DNA from: Arthrobacter sp. 260
Lineage (GTDB): Bacteria; Actinomycetota; Actinomycetes; Actinomycetales; Micrococcaceae
Direction of reading: 5' to 3'
Assembly: GCF_013116745.1 (NCBI RefSeq)
Contig: NZ_JABFOE010000011.1
Location: 89,852 to 153,851, forward strand
Length of the DNA: 64,000 nt
This document shows positions 45,225 to 54,267 of this stretch, one piece after another (within the stretch, counting starts at the first letter, position 1; each line of letters opens with the position of its first letter). Below the pieces are notes generated by a model that saw nothing but the letters and a program-made list of their open reading frames with translations, was not told the DNA's origin and searched no databases. The position numbers and the translations under genes were made by a program.

Positions 45225-45770
45225 TCAGTCGACAACAGTGCCCTCCACCGGGCCGTCGTCGTTCCGCTTCATCATTGACCGCGCGTTGTGGGAGGTGATC
45301 TCGATCGTATCCAGCGCCCGGCTCACCGTTTCGTCGTCGCTCGACTTGCCGCTGGCCAGGTGGTCCTGGATGACCCGCACCTGAACCTGGACGATCTTGA
45401 AGCTGTGGTCCAGCTTCATGTCGCGGGCCTGCGTGGCCTCGTCCACCACGCTCGGGCCCCGATCGGGGATACCGTTTGCCCGGTTGAAGTTCAGCTGTGC
45501 CTCGTTGATACGCGCCGCTGCGTTCCGCGCCGCGGAGCGAAGGCTGAAGACCACGAAACTGAAGACCAGGAGCCAGCCCAGGGAGATGATCGCGACCAGC
45601 CAGCCAACGACGTCGTTCTGGTTGGCGGCGAAGACCACAGCCACCAGGAACACGATCAGCATGATGCTCATCCCGATCGTGCCCATCCGCAGGCTGAGGC
45701 CGCGGCCAGCACCTGCTGTGGCACCGGACGCTGTTGGCTGCTGGTTCCCAAGAGGCTTCATACAACTCAT
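45225..45770 (-). CDS. small membrane protein of unknown function
   Basis: A 181-residue protein with two adjacent hydrophobic helices (MGTIGMSIMLIVFLVAVVFAA and VGWLVAIISLGWLLVFSFVVFSL) followed by a ~100-residue charged, probably helical cytoplasmic domain (ARINEAQLNFNRANGIPDRG ... QVQVRVIQDHL). No family recognised. Start ATG 45770, with ATG 45761 an alternative. Stop 65 nt before xth. Confidence 0.7.
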   Translation of the reverse strand: MSCMKPLGNQQPTASGATAGAGRGLSLRMGTIGMSIMLIVFLVAVVFAANQNDVVGWLVAIISLGWLLVFSFVVFSLRSAARNAAARINEAQLNFNRANGIPDRGPSVVDEATQARDMKLDHSFKIVQVQVRVIQDHLASGKSSDDETVSRALDTIEITSHNARSMMKRNDDGPVEGTVVD

Positions 45771-45936
45771 TCTCGCAAACCGCTGGGGCCGGCGGCGAGT
45801 CTTCCACCGTTGGCGAACGCCAAGTGGCAAAAAAAACTTCTTCCATCCCGACCCATCCGTGACGGGCACCACTTCGAAGTAAAAGTATGTGTGCTTACAA
45901 AGGCCCACTAACACTCGCACTATGGAGGAAAAACAC

Positions 45937-46716
45937 ATGAACAAGAATTTGCGTCTCCTCGCAGTCCCCACCCTCGCCCTTGGCATGGTTGCCATGGCCG
46001 GTGCACCAGCAATGGCAGACCACGCCAACGGCTCGTACACCGTAGACTTCCAGCAGCTCAGCGGCACCACCGGTACCGCCACGTTCGCGATGGACATTGA
46101 TGACAAGACCGCAACCGTGAACCTGCAGGTCTCCGGTCTTGGCGAAACCTTCATGGATGCACCGTACCCCCACGTGCAGCACGTCCATGGTGGCGCCCAG
46201 GGCGTTTGCCCCACGATGGCTGACGACGCCGATGGCGATGGCATCGTCTCCACCACCGAAGGCGCAGCCTCCTACGGTGGAATCCAGACCACCCTCGGCA
46301 CCAGCGGCGACACCAGCCCAGCTGCAGGCCTGAACCTTGAACTCGCGGGTCAGGGCGGCAGCTACTCCATCGAGCGCACCTTCGAGATGAACGCCGAAAC
46401 CCTCGACGCCATCGAAGCTGGCACCGCCGTCGTCGTCATCCACGGCCTGGATCCCGCAACCTCAAGCAGCGAGGAAGCGTTCAACGCTCCCTCCGACCTT
46501 GAGCCATCCCTGCCCCTGGGCGCCACCTCGCCAGCACTCTGTGGCGTTGTGACCGCTTCACAGATGGGTGCCATGCCTGAGGGCGGCGCCGACACCGGCG
46601 TGGCTCAGTCCACCACCAACAACATGGGAATGATCGCCCTCGGAGGTGGCCTGGTTCTGGCTGCAGCCGCTGGCGGTACCTTCATGGTTCGCCGCAACGC
46701 TGCGAACAACGCATAA
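45937..46716 (+). CDS. secreted CHRD-domain surface protein with a sortase-like C-terminus
   Basis: A 259-residue exported protein. Signal peptide LAVPTLALGMVAMAGAPAMA, then a CHRD-like beta domain (FQQLSGTTGTATFAMDID, PHVQHVHGG, VVVIHGLDP) that may bind ligands or metals. The C-terminus has EGGADTG, a short polar spacer, a ~22-residue hydrophobic stretch and RR, the layout of a cell-wall sorting signal with xxADTG in place of LPxTG. GGAGGAA lies 6 nt before the ATG. The sortase gene follows 17 nt later, so it is probably the dedicated substrate. Confidence 0.85.
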   Translation: MNKNLRLLAVPTLALGMVAMAGAPAMADHANGSYTVDFQQLSGTTGTATFAMDIDDKTATVNLQVSGLGETFMDAPYPHVQHVHGGAQGVCPTMADDADGDGIVSTTEGAASYGGIQTTLGTSGDTSPAAGLNLELAGQGGSYSIERTFEMNAETLDAIEAGTAVVVIHGLDPATSSSEEAFNAPSDLEPSLPLGATSPALCGVVTASQMGAMPEGGADTGVAQSTTNNMGMIALGGGLVLAAAAGGTFMVRRNAANNA

Positions 46717-46733
46717 AGGAATAGTCTGATTTC

Positions 46734-47429
46734 ATGATCAGCACTAAAAACGGTCGTCGTCGGGGCTTTGCAGTCTCGGCGGCGACCGCCCTTTTGATCC
46801 TCACCGGCTGTGCCGCCGAAGCCCCACCGCAGGACACTGGCTCGTCGTCGTCGGCTGCGCCCTCCTCAGTCGCCTCGCCGGAGGCATCCCCCTCGCCGGC
46901 ACCCTCCCCGTCTGCCTCGGCTGAACCGTCGGCTGCGGCCTCACCCGCACCCTCCCCCGAACTTCCCGCGGTCCTCGAAGCGTCAAAGCCTGCATCGTTC
47001 AACATTCCGACGATCGGCGCGGAATCGGAGCTGCTGCACCTGGGACTGCGCGATAACGGGTCCCTTGAGGTGCCGCCCGATGGCCCCGGGGCGCCGGCCA
47101 GCTGGTACGACCAGTCCCCCACCTCGGGCGAACGTGGCCCGTCGGTCCTGCTCGGCCACGTCAATGCGACCGGCGGCGGTCCAGGCGTCTTCGCTGACCT
47201 CCGCGCGCTCCAGCCCGGCGATGAGATTAACGTGGTCCGGGAAGATGGCACCACCGCTGTTTTCGCCGTCGACCGCGGTGAGCAGTACCAGAAAGACAAC
47301 TTCCCCACCCTTGAGGTGTACGGCAATACCGAAGCCGCCGAGCTGCGCTTGATCACCTGCGACGGGTACAACCCCGACACGGGCGAATTCGACGACAACT
47401 ACGTGGTCTACGCGACCCTCGTGCCCTAG
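46734..47429 (+). CDS. class F sortase with lipobox
   Basis: Cysteine transpeptidase of 231 aa. The N-terminus TALLILTGC fits a lipobox (Cys26), so the enzyme may be lipid-anchored rather than spanning the membrane. A Pro/Ser/Ala linker of ~55 residues follows. The catalytic domain has His142 in SVLLGHVNATGG and Cys209 in LRLITCDGY. I see no Arg after the Cys where sortases usually have the third catalytic residue (the C-terminus reads EFDDNYVVYATLVP). Likely anchors the upstream CHRD protein. Confidence 0.85.
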   Translation: MISTKNGRRRGFAVSAATALLILTGCAAEAPPQDTGSSSSAAPSSVASPEASPSPAPSPSASAEPSAAASPAPSPELPAVLEASKPASFNIPTIGAESELLHLGLRDNGSLEVPPDGPGAPASWYDQSPTSGERGPSVLLGHVNATGGGPGVFADLRALQPGDEINVVREDGTTAVFAVDRGEQYQKDNFPTLEVYGNTEAAELRLITCDGYNPDTGEFDDNYVVYATLVP

Positions 47430-47454
47430 CGGTCCAGCCTGGTCCGCAGCCGGG

Positions 47455-47814
47455 CTACCAGCTCACCAGGCAGAACGGGTGGCCTGCGGGGTCGAGGAAC
47501 ACCCGGTGTGCCTTGGACCCTGAGTCCATGCTCACCGCTCCGAGCGCCAGCACCTTCGCCTCGGCGATATCCAGATCGTCGACCCGGATGTCGAGGTGCA
47601 GCTGCTGCGGCAGGTCCTGGCTCGGCCAGCGGGGCGGCGTGTAGTCCTTGACCCGCTGGAAGCCGAGGGCTGGCCGGTCGGGTGCGTCGCCGATGGAGAT
47701 CCAGCCGTCCTCATCGTGTTGGACCCTGATCATCCCCAGCACGTCCTCGTAGAAGGATGCGAGCAGATCGGTGTCCGGGCAATCGAAAACTGTGGCTTGC
47801 CATTTTCCAATCAT
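47455..47814 (-). CDS. VOC family (glyoxalase/bleomycin-resistance fold) protein
   Basis: A 119-residue single-domain protein. The paired beta-alpha modules of the VOC fold show in ATVFDCPDTDLLASFYEDVLGM and LHLDIRVDDLDIAEAKVLALGA, ending HRVFLDPAGHPFCLVSW. Enzyme or binding function is not predictable. ATG 47814 begins the fold; the longer open frame belongs to the antisense of the neighbouring gene. Convergent with the sortase. Confidence 0.85.
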   Translation of the reverse strand: MIGKWQATVFDCPDTDLLASFYEDVLGMIRVQHDEDGWISIGDAPDRPALGFQRVKDYTPPRWPSQDLPQQLHLDIRVDDLDIAEAKVLALGAVSMDSGSKAHRVFLDPAGHPFCLVSW

Positions 47815-47879
47815 GCTCCAGTATGTTCCAGGGCCCCCGGGAGATGGAACCCCTGGGGACCCGGTCCAGTGACTTTCTC

Positions 47880-48749
47880 CTATTTGAGGAACAGTTTCCG
47901 GAGTCGGCTGGTGGTCAGCACCATCCCGATGAGGATCATCACGAGGTAGTAGAGAATGTGGATTGCCGTCGCGGACGTGAACGTGCCGACGCTGATCTGG
48001 CGAAGCAGTTCGACTCCATGCCACAGGGGAAGCGCCTGGATGAACCACTGGATGCCCTGCGGGTACACGCTCAGCGGGTAGAACGTCGCCGAGAACAGGA
48101 ACATCGGCAGCATCACGAAGTTGATCCAGTCCATCTGCTGGAAGGTCTTCATGTAGCTGGTGATCCCCATCCCGAAGGACGCGAACCCGAACGCGATCAG
48201 CACCGACGCTGGCACCATCAGCAGGGCCCACGGCGTGGTGATCAGCCCCATCATGCCCATCACCGCGGTGAAGCCGGTGGCGTACATGGCCCCTCGCAGC
48301 AGGGCCAGGAAGATCTCCCCGATTGCAACGTCGAGCGGCCCCAGGGACGTGTACAGCATCCCCTGGTAGAGCTTCGCGAAGTTCATCTTGAAAAAGACGT
48401 TCCAGGTGGAGTCGTAGACGGCTCCGTTCATCGCCGACACCGCCAGCAGCGCCGGAGCGATGTACGCCGCGTAGCTGATGGGCTCGCCGCCGGGCCCGAC
48501 GACGTCGCCCACCAGTGCGCCGAGGCCCACGCCCATGGAGATCAGGTAGAGCACCGGCTCGAAGAAGCCCGAGACCATGATCAGCCAGTTGCTGCTCTTG
48601 GTCGCGCGCAGACCGCGGGCGATCACCGCCTTGGCGTTACGGGAGTAGAGGGCGCTGAACCGCCGGTTATGCGCGGTGATCCGGTAGTCCTCGTCGGTCA
48701 GTGGCTGGGCCGACGACGGTCCGGAACGCCGGGTCAGGTTCTCGGTCAT
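47880..48749 (-). CDS. ABC-2 type exporter permease
   Basis: A 289-residue integral membrane subunit of a DrrB-like exporter. Six hydrophobic helices; the block FLFSATFYPLSVYPQGIQWFIQALPLWHGVELLR is the family signature region. The start ATG overlaps the stop of the other permease by 4 nt. With the next two genes it forms a three-gene export system of unknown substrate (often drugs or lipids). Confidence 0.9.
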   Translation of the reverse strand: MTENLTRRSGPSSAQPLTDEDYRITAHNRRFSALYSRNAKAVIARGLRATKSSNWLIMVSGFFEPVLYLISMGVGLGALVGDVVGPGGEPISYAAYIAPALLAVSAMNGAVYDSTWNVFFKMNFAKLYQGMLYTSLGPLDVAIGEIFLALLRGAMYATGFTAVMGMMGLITTPWALLMVPASVLIAFGFASFGMGITSYMKTFQQMDWINFVMLPMFLFSATFYPLSVYPQGIQWFIQALPLWHGVELLRQISVGTFTSATAIHILYYLVMILIGMVLTTSRLRKLFLK

Positions 48750-49648
48750 TTGCCCAGCCTCCGCTCGTAGGTGCGACGGGCGAGTCGCCAGCCGAGGATG
48801 GCGAGCGCCACCAGGTACACGACGTGGATCACTGCCAGCCAGGCGGGCACCGGGTACCCATAGGTGAGCATCCTGCCCAGCTGGGTGCCGTGCCAGAGCG
48901 GAGAGATCCAGCCGATCCACTGCAGGAAGATCGGCAGGGTGGTCAGCGGGAAGAAGGTGCCGGAGAACAGGAACATCGGCGTGACGAGGAACCTCATCAC
49001 CAGCGCAAACTGGCCCTTGTCCTCCTCGACGCTGGCCGAGTAGGCCATCAGCGGCAGTCCGAAGGACAGTCCGCACAGCACCGCCACCGGAACGGCCGCC
49101 CACCCCCACGGCGACGGCGAGGCACCGAACGCTGCGACGATGCCGAAGTAGATGGCGCTCATCAGTACCAGCCGCAGCGTGATCGCGATGATGTAACCGT
49201 TGACAATCTGGTGCACCGCCAGCGGGGAGGCGTGTGGACCGTAGTACACCCGCCGCCATTTGAAGCCGTCCATCACCGGGTAGGTGAACTCGGTGGCGGC
49301 GGTCATGATGGTCGCCGCCGCGAGCAGGGCCGGCGCGATGAACGCCAGGTAGCTGACCCCACCGAACGCGTCGGCGGAGTTCTGGTCCACAAGGGTGGCC
49401 AGGCCTACACCCATGGCGAACAGGTACATCACCGGGTTGCCCACGCTGTAGGCGATCAGGGTCCACCGGTACCCGTTCATCACCCGCAGGGCATGCTCGG
49501 CGTAGTACCAGGAGCCGAACCGTTGTGCGCGGTCCGCCGAGACCTGCGGCGAGTGGGCGCGCAGGGCGGGGGGCGCCGTCGTCGTGGTGGCGTCGGGTGG
49601 GGCCGATTCGGCCCCGACACCGCTGGGAGCACTGGGTGGGTTAGTCAA
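48746..49648 (-). CDS. ABC-2 type exporter permease (paralogue)
   Basis: Second DrrB-like subunit (300 aa), similar to the neighbour (PALLAAATIMTAATEFTYPVMDGFKW; FLFSGTFFPLTTLPIFLQWIGWISPLWHG). The N-terminus is Pro/Ala-rich and polar. TTG start at 49648, 8 nt inside the ATPase gene. The two permeases probably form a heterodimer. Confidence 0.9.
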   Translation of the reverse strand: MTNPPSAPSGVGAESAPPDATTTTAPPALRAHSPQVSADRAQRFGSWYYAEHALRVMNGYRWTLIAYSVGNPVMYLFAMGVGLATLVDQNSADAFGGVSYLAFIAPALLAAATIMTAATEFTYPVMDGFKWRRVYYGPHASPLAVHQIVNGYIIAITLRLVLMSAIYFGIVAAFGASPSPWGWAAVPVAVLCGLSFGLPLMAYSASVEEDKGQFALVMRFLVTPMFLFSGTFFPLTTLPIFLQWIGWISPLWHGTQLGRMLTYGYPVPAWLAVIHVVYLVALAILGWRLARRTYERRLGK

Positions 49649-50582
49649 CGAGGCTCCTCCCGGTCAGGCGCAGGAAGACGTCCTCCAGCGAGGACCGCCG
49701 CACGAGGGACGTGATGGGGTGCAGGCCGCGGGAGGCTACCTGTTCCAGGGCCGCTTCGCCGTCGTGGGTGTAGATGAGCACCCGGTCGGGCAGCGGCTCG
49801 AGCCGGTCGCCGATGCCCTGGAGCTCGGCGGCGACAGTGGTGTTGCGTTCGGAGCCGAACCTGAGTTCGAGGACCTCGCGAGTGGAGTGCTCGCGGATCA
49901 GCTGGGACGGCGACCCCTCGGCCATGATCTTGCCCTTGTCCACCACGACCAGCCGGTCGCAGAGTTGCTCCGCCTCGTCCATGTAGTGGGTGGTGAGGAT
50001 CAGGGTGACCCCCGATTCCTTCAGCCGGAAGAGCCGGTCCCAGAGGATGTGGCGTGCCTGCGGGTCGAGGCCGGTGGTGGGTTCGTCGAGCAGCAGGATC
50101 TTCGGTTCGTTGATGAGGGACCGGGCAATCGTCAGCCGGCGCTTCATGCCACCGGAGAGCGAATCGACCTTGGACTTGGCCTTCTCGGTGAGCTGGGCGA
50201 ACTCCAGGAGCTCATCCGCCTTCGGCTTCAGATAGCTCAGGGGCAGCCCGAAGTACCTCCCGTAAACGATGAGGTTGTCGCGGACGCGCAGCTCCTCGTC
50301 GAGGTTGTCCTGCTGCGGCACCACGCCCAGGTGGGCCCTGACCTGCGGGCCGTGCTGCTCCGGGTCGAGCCCCATGATGCTCAGCGACCCCGAGGTGCGC
50401 TGCGACACTCCGCCGATCATCCGCATCGTGGTGGATTTTCCGGCACCGTTGGGGCCGAGCAGGCCGAAGGATTCGCCGGCGGGGACGTCGAAGGAGATGT
50501 CATCGACCGCTGCAAAGTCACCGTAGTGCTTGGTGAGGTTCCGGGCAGAGATGACGTAGTCGCGGGTCAGTGAGTTGGGCAC
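49641..50582 (-). CDS. DrrA-like ABC exporter ATP-binding protein
   Basis: ATPase subunit (313 aa): Walker A GPNGAGKSTTMRMI, signature LSGGMKRRLTIARSL, Walker B ILLLDEPTTGLD and TTHYMDEAEQL; the C-terminal ~80 residues are the extra domain common in DrrA/NodI-type exporters. GTG start at 50582. Leads a three-gene coupled operon with the two permeases. Confidence 0.92.
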   Translation of the reverse strand: MPNSLTRDYVISARNLTKHYGDFAAVDDISFDVPAGESFGLLGPNGAGKSTTMRMIGGVSQRTSGSLSIMGLDPEQHGPQVRAHLGVVPQQDNLDEELRVRDNLIVYGRYFGLPLSYLKPKADELLEFAQLTEKAKSKVDSLSGGMKRRLTIARSLINEPKILLLDEPTTGLDPQARHILWDRLFRLKESGVTLILTTHYMDEAEQLCDRLVVVDKGKIMAEGSPSQLIREHSTREVLELRFGSERNTTVAAELQGIGDRLEPLPDRVLIYTHDGEAALEQVASRGLHPITSLVRRSSLEDVFLRLTGRSLVD

Positions 50583-50676
50583 CTGCTCAGCCTAGGGTAT
50601 TCAACCCATTGGGAAAAGCCAACCGCATCCATTAGCGGACAGGACTGGTCCGCGTTCCCGTTTCCCAACCGCCGCG

Positions 50677-51606
50677 CTAGTGCCCGACGGCGATGCCGGC
50701 CTGCCGCTCGGCGGCCTCCACCACGTTGGCGAGCAGCATGGCCCGGGTCATCGGGCCGACTCCACCGGGGTTCGGTGACAGCCAGGCGACCCTCGAGGCC
50801 GCGGCGGGTTCGACGTCGCCGGTCAGCTTCGCCTTGCCGGTTTCGGGATCCTCCACCCGGGTGACGCCGACGTCGAGCACGATCGCGTCGGACTTGAGGT
50901 CCGCCGCCTTGATCATGCCGGGGAAGCCTGCGGCCGCGACGACGACGTCGGCCTGGCGCAGCAGGTGCGGCAGGCCGACGGTTCCGGTGTGGGCGAGCGT
51001 GACGGTCGCGTTGATGTCGCGGCGAGTCAGGAGCAGGCCCAGGGGGCGACCGACGGTGATCCCGCGGCCCACCACGAGGACGTTCTTTCCCTCGAGAGTG
51101 ATCCCGTGGCGGCGCAGCAGCTCAACGATGCCGTGCGGTGTGCAGGGCAGCGGCGAATCCAGCGGGGCGCCCACGTTCAGGACCAGCTTGCCGAGGTTGA
51201 CCGGGTGTAGACCGTCGGCGTCCTTCTCCGGGGCCATCCGTTCCAGGATGGCGTTCGCGTCGAGGTGCTTCGGGAGCGGGAGTTGGACGATGTAGCCGGT
51301 GGTGGCGTCGTCGGCGTTCAGCTCGTCGATGACCTTCTCCAGCTCGGTCTGGGAGATGTCCGCCGGCAGGTCCCGGCGGACCGAGGTGATGCCGACCTGC
51401 TCGCAGTCACGGTGCTTTCCGGCGACGTAGGAGTGGCTGCCCGGGTCATCACCCACCAGGACCGTACCCAGGCCGGGAGTGATGCCCAGTTCCTTGAGGG
51501 CTCCGATACGGGTGGTGAGTTCGGACCGGATGGCGGCGGCGGTCTTCTTGCCGTCGAGGATCTGCGCTGTCTGGTCATGCGCTGTCTGGTTCTCTGCGGG
51601 GCTCAT
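50677..51606 (-). CDS. folD: bifunctional methylenetetrahydrofolate dehydrogenase / cyclohydrolase
   Basis: Enzyme of 309 aa interconverting 5,10-methylene- and 10-formyl-tetrahydrofolate. Blocks: [17 protein letters not shown] (catalytic Lys), [28 protein letters not shown] and the NADP fold [16 protein letters not shown]. The ATG overlaps the stop of the 50-residue Cys-motif gene (ATGA). Third gene of the ZTP-controlled glyA operon. Confidence 0.96.
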   Translation of the reverse strand: MSPAENQTAHDQTAQILDGKKTAAAIRSELTTRIGALKELGITPGLGTVLVGDDPGSHSYVAGKHRDCEQVGITSVRRDLPADISQTELEKVIDELNADDATTGYIVQLPLPKHLDANAILERMAPEKDADGLHPVNLGKLVLNVGAPLDSPLPCTPHGIVELLRRHGITLEGKNVLVVGRGITVGRPLGLLLTRRDINATVTLAHTGTVGLPHLLRQADVVVAAAGFPGMIKAADLKSDAIVLDVGVTRVEDPETGKAKLTGDVEPAAASRVAWLSPNPGGVGPMTRAMLLANVVEAAERQAGIAVGH

Positions 51607-51755
51607 GGGGTAATGCCAGCTTCCAGTTGCTCGAGGACGAATGCCTTGCCGCGGTCGCAGCAACCGGTAAAGCAGCACTCGTCGGTGGGAATGTCGTAGT
51701 CGGGTGATGCGGCCGCGGCGGAGGCCAGCGCACCCTCGGGGAGGTCTGCTACCAC
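51603..51755 (-). CDS. 50-residue CC-x3-CC protein coupled to glyA and folD
   Basis: This frame is too short for usual ORF calling. GTG 51755 overlaps the end of glyA (the GTG lies within CAGTGGTAG) and its TGA overlaps the folD ATG (ATGA), so it is translationally coupled on both sides. The product begins [10 protein letters not shown]; after an Ala-rich stretch it has [20 protein letters not shown] and ends LEAGITP. Cys27, 28, 32 and 33 in CC-x3-CC look like a metal or redox site. No family recognised. The exact overlaps and protein-like composition favour a real gene; I cannot show conservation. Confidence 0.7.
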   Translation of the reverse strand: MVADLPEGALASAAAASPDYDIPTDECCFTGCCDRGKAFVLEQLEAGITP

Positions 51756-53056
51756 TGCTCGTGTTCGGGGTAGAGCGGGAAGTCAGCGGTGAGGGCCAGC
51801 ACGCGGGCGCGGAGGGTCTCAGCATCGGCGCCGGGCTTCAGTGCCGCAGCGATGATGTCGGCCACCTCCGTGAACTGGGCTGCACCGAAACCGCGGGTAG
51901 CCAGCGCCGGGGTGCCGATCCGCAGGCCGGACGTGACCATCGGCGGACGCGGGTCGAACGGGACAGCGTTCCGGTTCACGGTGATCCCGATCGAGTGCAG
52001 CAGATCCTCTGCCTGCTGTCCGTCGAGCTGCGAGGCGCGCAGGTCCACCAGTACGAGGTGCACGTCGGTGCCGCCGGTGAGGACCGAGACGCCGTGTTCG
52101 CCGACGTCGCTGGCGGTCAACCGCTCCGCGATGATGCGGGCACCCTCCAGCACCCGCTCCTGGCGTTCCCTGAACTCGGGGGAACCGGCGATCTTGAAGG
52201 CCGTCGCCTTCGCGGCGATGACATGCATCAGCGGCCCGCCCTGCTGCCCGGGGAAGACCGCCGAGTTGAGCTTCTTGGCCCACTCCTGCTTCGCCAGGAT
52301 CACGCCCGAGCGGGGACCGGCAAGCGTCTTGTGCACCGTCGACGTGACGACGTCGGAGTGTGGGACCGGGTTGGGATGCAGACCGGCGGCGACGAGTCCA
52401 GCGAAGTGCGCCATGTCGGTCCAGAGCAGGGCGCCCACCTCATCGGCGATGGACCGGAACGCGGCGAAGTCGAGCTGCCGCGGGTAGGCGGACCAGCCGG
52501 CAATGATGACCTGCGGCTTCTCGGCGATGGCCTGGGCGCGGACCTTGTCCATGTCGAGGCGGTGGGTTTCTTCCTCCACGCCGTAGGCGGCAACCTCGTA
52601 GAGCTTGCCGGAGAAGTTCAGTTTCATGCCGTGGGTCAGGTGGCCGCCGTGTGCCAGGGACAGGCCCATGATCTTGTCACCGGGTTTGATCATCGCGGCG
52701 AGCGCGGCGGCGTTGGCCTGCGCCCCGGAGTGTGGCTGGACGTTGGCGAACTCGGCGCCAAACAGGGCCTTGACCCGCTCGATGGCGAGGCTCTCGGCGA
52801 CATCGACGTGTTCGCACCCACCGTAATAGCGGCGCCCGGGGTACCCCTCGGCGTACTTGTTGGTGAGGACTGAGCCCTGGGCCTGGAGCACCGCGCGGGG
52901 TGCGAAGTTTTCCGAGGCGATCATCTCGAGGGTGTCGCGCTGGCGGGCGAGCTCGTCGGTGAGGACGGCGGCGATCTCCGGGTCGACCTCGGAAAGCGGT
53001 GCGTTGGTGACCGCCGAGGTGGCTGATGCGGTGGCGGGCAGGGGCGAAGTTGTCAC
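51749..53056 (-). CDS. glyA: serine hydroxymethyltransferase
   Basis: PLP enzyme (435 aa) moving a carbon from serine to tetrahydrofolate, giving glycine and methylene-THF. The PLP lysine lies in [16 protein letters not shown], with [13 protein letters not shown] and [18 protein letters not shown] as N-terminal signatures. A ZTP riboswitch occupies the leader. Its stop overlaps the small CC-x3-CC gene, which in turn overlaps folD. Confidence 0.97.
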   Translation of the reverse strand: MTTSPLPATASATSAVTNAPLSEVDPEIAAVLTDELARQRDTLEMIASENFAPRAVLQAQGSVLTNKYAEGYPGRRYYGGCEHVDVAESLAIERVKALFGAEFANVQPHSGAQANAAALAAMIKPGDKIMGLSLAHGGHLTHGMKLNFSGKLYEVAAYGVEEETHRLDMDKVRAQAIAEKPQVIIAGWSAYPRQLDFAAFRSIADEVGALLWTDMAHFAGLVAAGLHPNPVPHSDVVTSTVHKTLAGPRSGVILAKQEWAKKLNSAVFPGQQGGPLMHVIAAKATAFKIAGSPEFRERQERVLEGARIIAERLTASDVGEHGVSVLTGGTDVHLVLVDLRASQLDGQQAEDLLHSIGITVNRNAVPFDPRPPMVTSGLRIGTPALATRGFGAAQFTEVADIIAAALKPGADAETLRARVLALTADFPLYPEHEQW

Positions 53057-53170
53057 AGTGAACTCCTGGATGGGGATGTGTTGCTACTGGTCAGGCTACC
53101 CGTTGAGTCTGCAGTCCGGCACCGGTGTTTCGGCCGCGCTGAAGCATCCTCGGGCAAGTTCTTGACCATA

Positions 53171-53312
53171 CGTCCCAGGCGTGCGATCCGTGGTCGGCGC
53201 TGCGCGCCGTCGTCGTCGGTCTGCTGACTGTTCTGAGGGAACCGTCCCGAACCGATGATGACGATGCATGCCGCTTCCTGATGGTGACCCACCTGACGCC
53301 AGTCGCGGCACT
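53171..53312 (-). ncRNA. ZTP riboswitch (pfl motif) controlling glyA
   Basis: In the minus-strand leader of glyA the pfl core is clear: GCCGCGACTGGCG (about 53298-53310), AGGTGGGTCACCA with GGAAGCGG just after it, and the 3' block CGCACGCCTGGGACG (about 53171-53185). P1 pairs GTGCCGC with GCGGCA(T). The ~80-nt linker holds a GGCGC-TGC-GCGCC hairpin. This class binds ZMP/ZTP and turns on one-carbon genes when 10-formyl-THF is short. The whole 303-bp glyA-purU gap otherwise holds promoters only. Confidence 0.9.
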
Positions 53313-53359
53313 TCCGAGTGTATCCTTCGGGCGGCTTTCATTCGAAGTACGCTTGATTT

Positions 53360-54223
53360 GTGACTGACTCCCCCACCTCCCAGGCTTCCTTCATCCTCAC
53401 GCTCTCCTGCGCCGACCAGCCCGGCATTGTGCATGCCGTCGCCGGAGCGCTGGTGAGCTCCGGCTGCAATATCACCGAATCCCAGCAGTATGGGAGCCCC
53501 GACACCGGGACGTTCTTCATGCGGGTGGCCATGAGCACCGCGGCGGCGCGGACGTCTCTGGAGGCCCATCTGGCTCCGGTCGCCGAGGCTTTCGGCATGA
53601 CCTGGGCCCTGCACGACGACGGCGCACCCGCCCGCACCCTGATCCTCGCCTCAAAGTCGGCGCACTGCCTGAACGACCTGCTGTTCCAGCAGCGCTCGGG
53701 CACCCTGCCGATCGAGATTCCGGCGATCGTCTCCAACCACACCGAGCTGGCCGACCTCGCAGCGTTCTACGGCATCCCGTTCCACCACATCCCGGTCACC
53801 GCCGACACCCGGGAGTCCGCCGAGGATGCCCTGCGGGACGTCATCGCCGAGCACGACATTGAGCTGGTGGTCCTCGCCCGGTACATGCAGATCCTCAGCG
53901 ACGGACTGTGCTCGGAGTTGGTGGGGCGGGCGATCAACATCCATCATTCGTTCCTGCCCTCGTTCAAGGGTGCCAAGCCCTACCACCAGGCGCACGCGCG
54001 TGGCGTGAAGCTGATCGGCGCCACTGCCCACTACGTGACGCCAGCTCTCGATGAGGGCCCGATCATCGAGCAGGAAGTCATCCGGGTGGATCATGCCCGG
54101 TCGGCCGAGCAGTTCGTGGCGATCGGGCGCGACGTGGAGGGCCGCACCCTCACCCAGGCCGTGCAGTGGCACGCCGAGCATCGGGTGCTGCTCGACGGCA
54201 GCCGGACCATCGTCTTCAACTAG
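53360..54223 (+). CDS. purU: formyltetrahydrofolate deformylase
   Basis: Hydrolase (287 aa) releasing formate from 10-formyl-THF. An N-terminal ACT domain (FILTLSCADQPGIVHAVAGAL) is followed by a formyltransferase-type catalytic domain with NIHHSFLPSFKGAKPYHQA, the catalytic His and an Asp in LDEGPIIEQEV. GTG start at 53360, divergent from the ZTP riboswitch by 47 nt. The stop codon lies in a 19-bp tandem repeat. Confidence 0.95.
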   Translation: MTDSPTSQASFILTLSCADQPGIVHAVAGALVSSGCNITESQQYGSPDTGTFFMRVAMSTAAARTSLEAHLAPVAEAFGMTWALHDDGAPARTLILASKSAHCLNDLLFQQRSGTLPIEIPAIVSNHTELADLAAFYGIPFHHIPVTADTRESAEDALRDVIAEHDIELVVLARYMQILSDGLCSELVGRAINIHHSFLPSFKGAKPYHQAHARGVKLIGATAHYVTPALDEGPIIEQEVIRVDHARSAEQFVAIGRDVEGRTLTQAVQWHAEHRVLLDGSRTIVFN

Positions 54224-54267
54224 GTCTGCGGTCTTCAACTAGGTCTGCGGTCTTCAACTAGGTCTGC
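54212..54267 (+). repeat. 19-bp tandem repeat spanning the purU stop codon
   Basis: GTCTTCAACTAGGTCTGCG occurs at 54212-54230 and 54231-54249, with a third copy at 54250-54267 differing at its end. The first copy includes the last purU codons and TAG, so purU length is unchanged by copy number. Confidence 0.9.
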
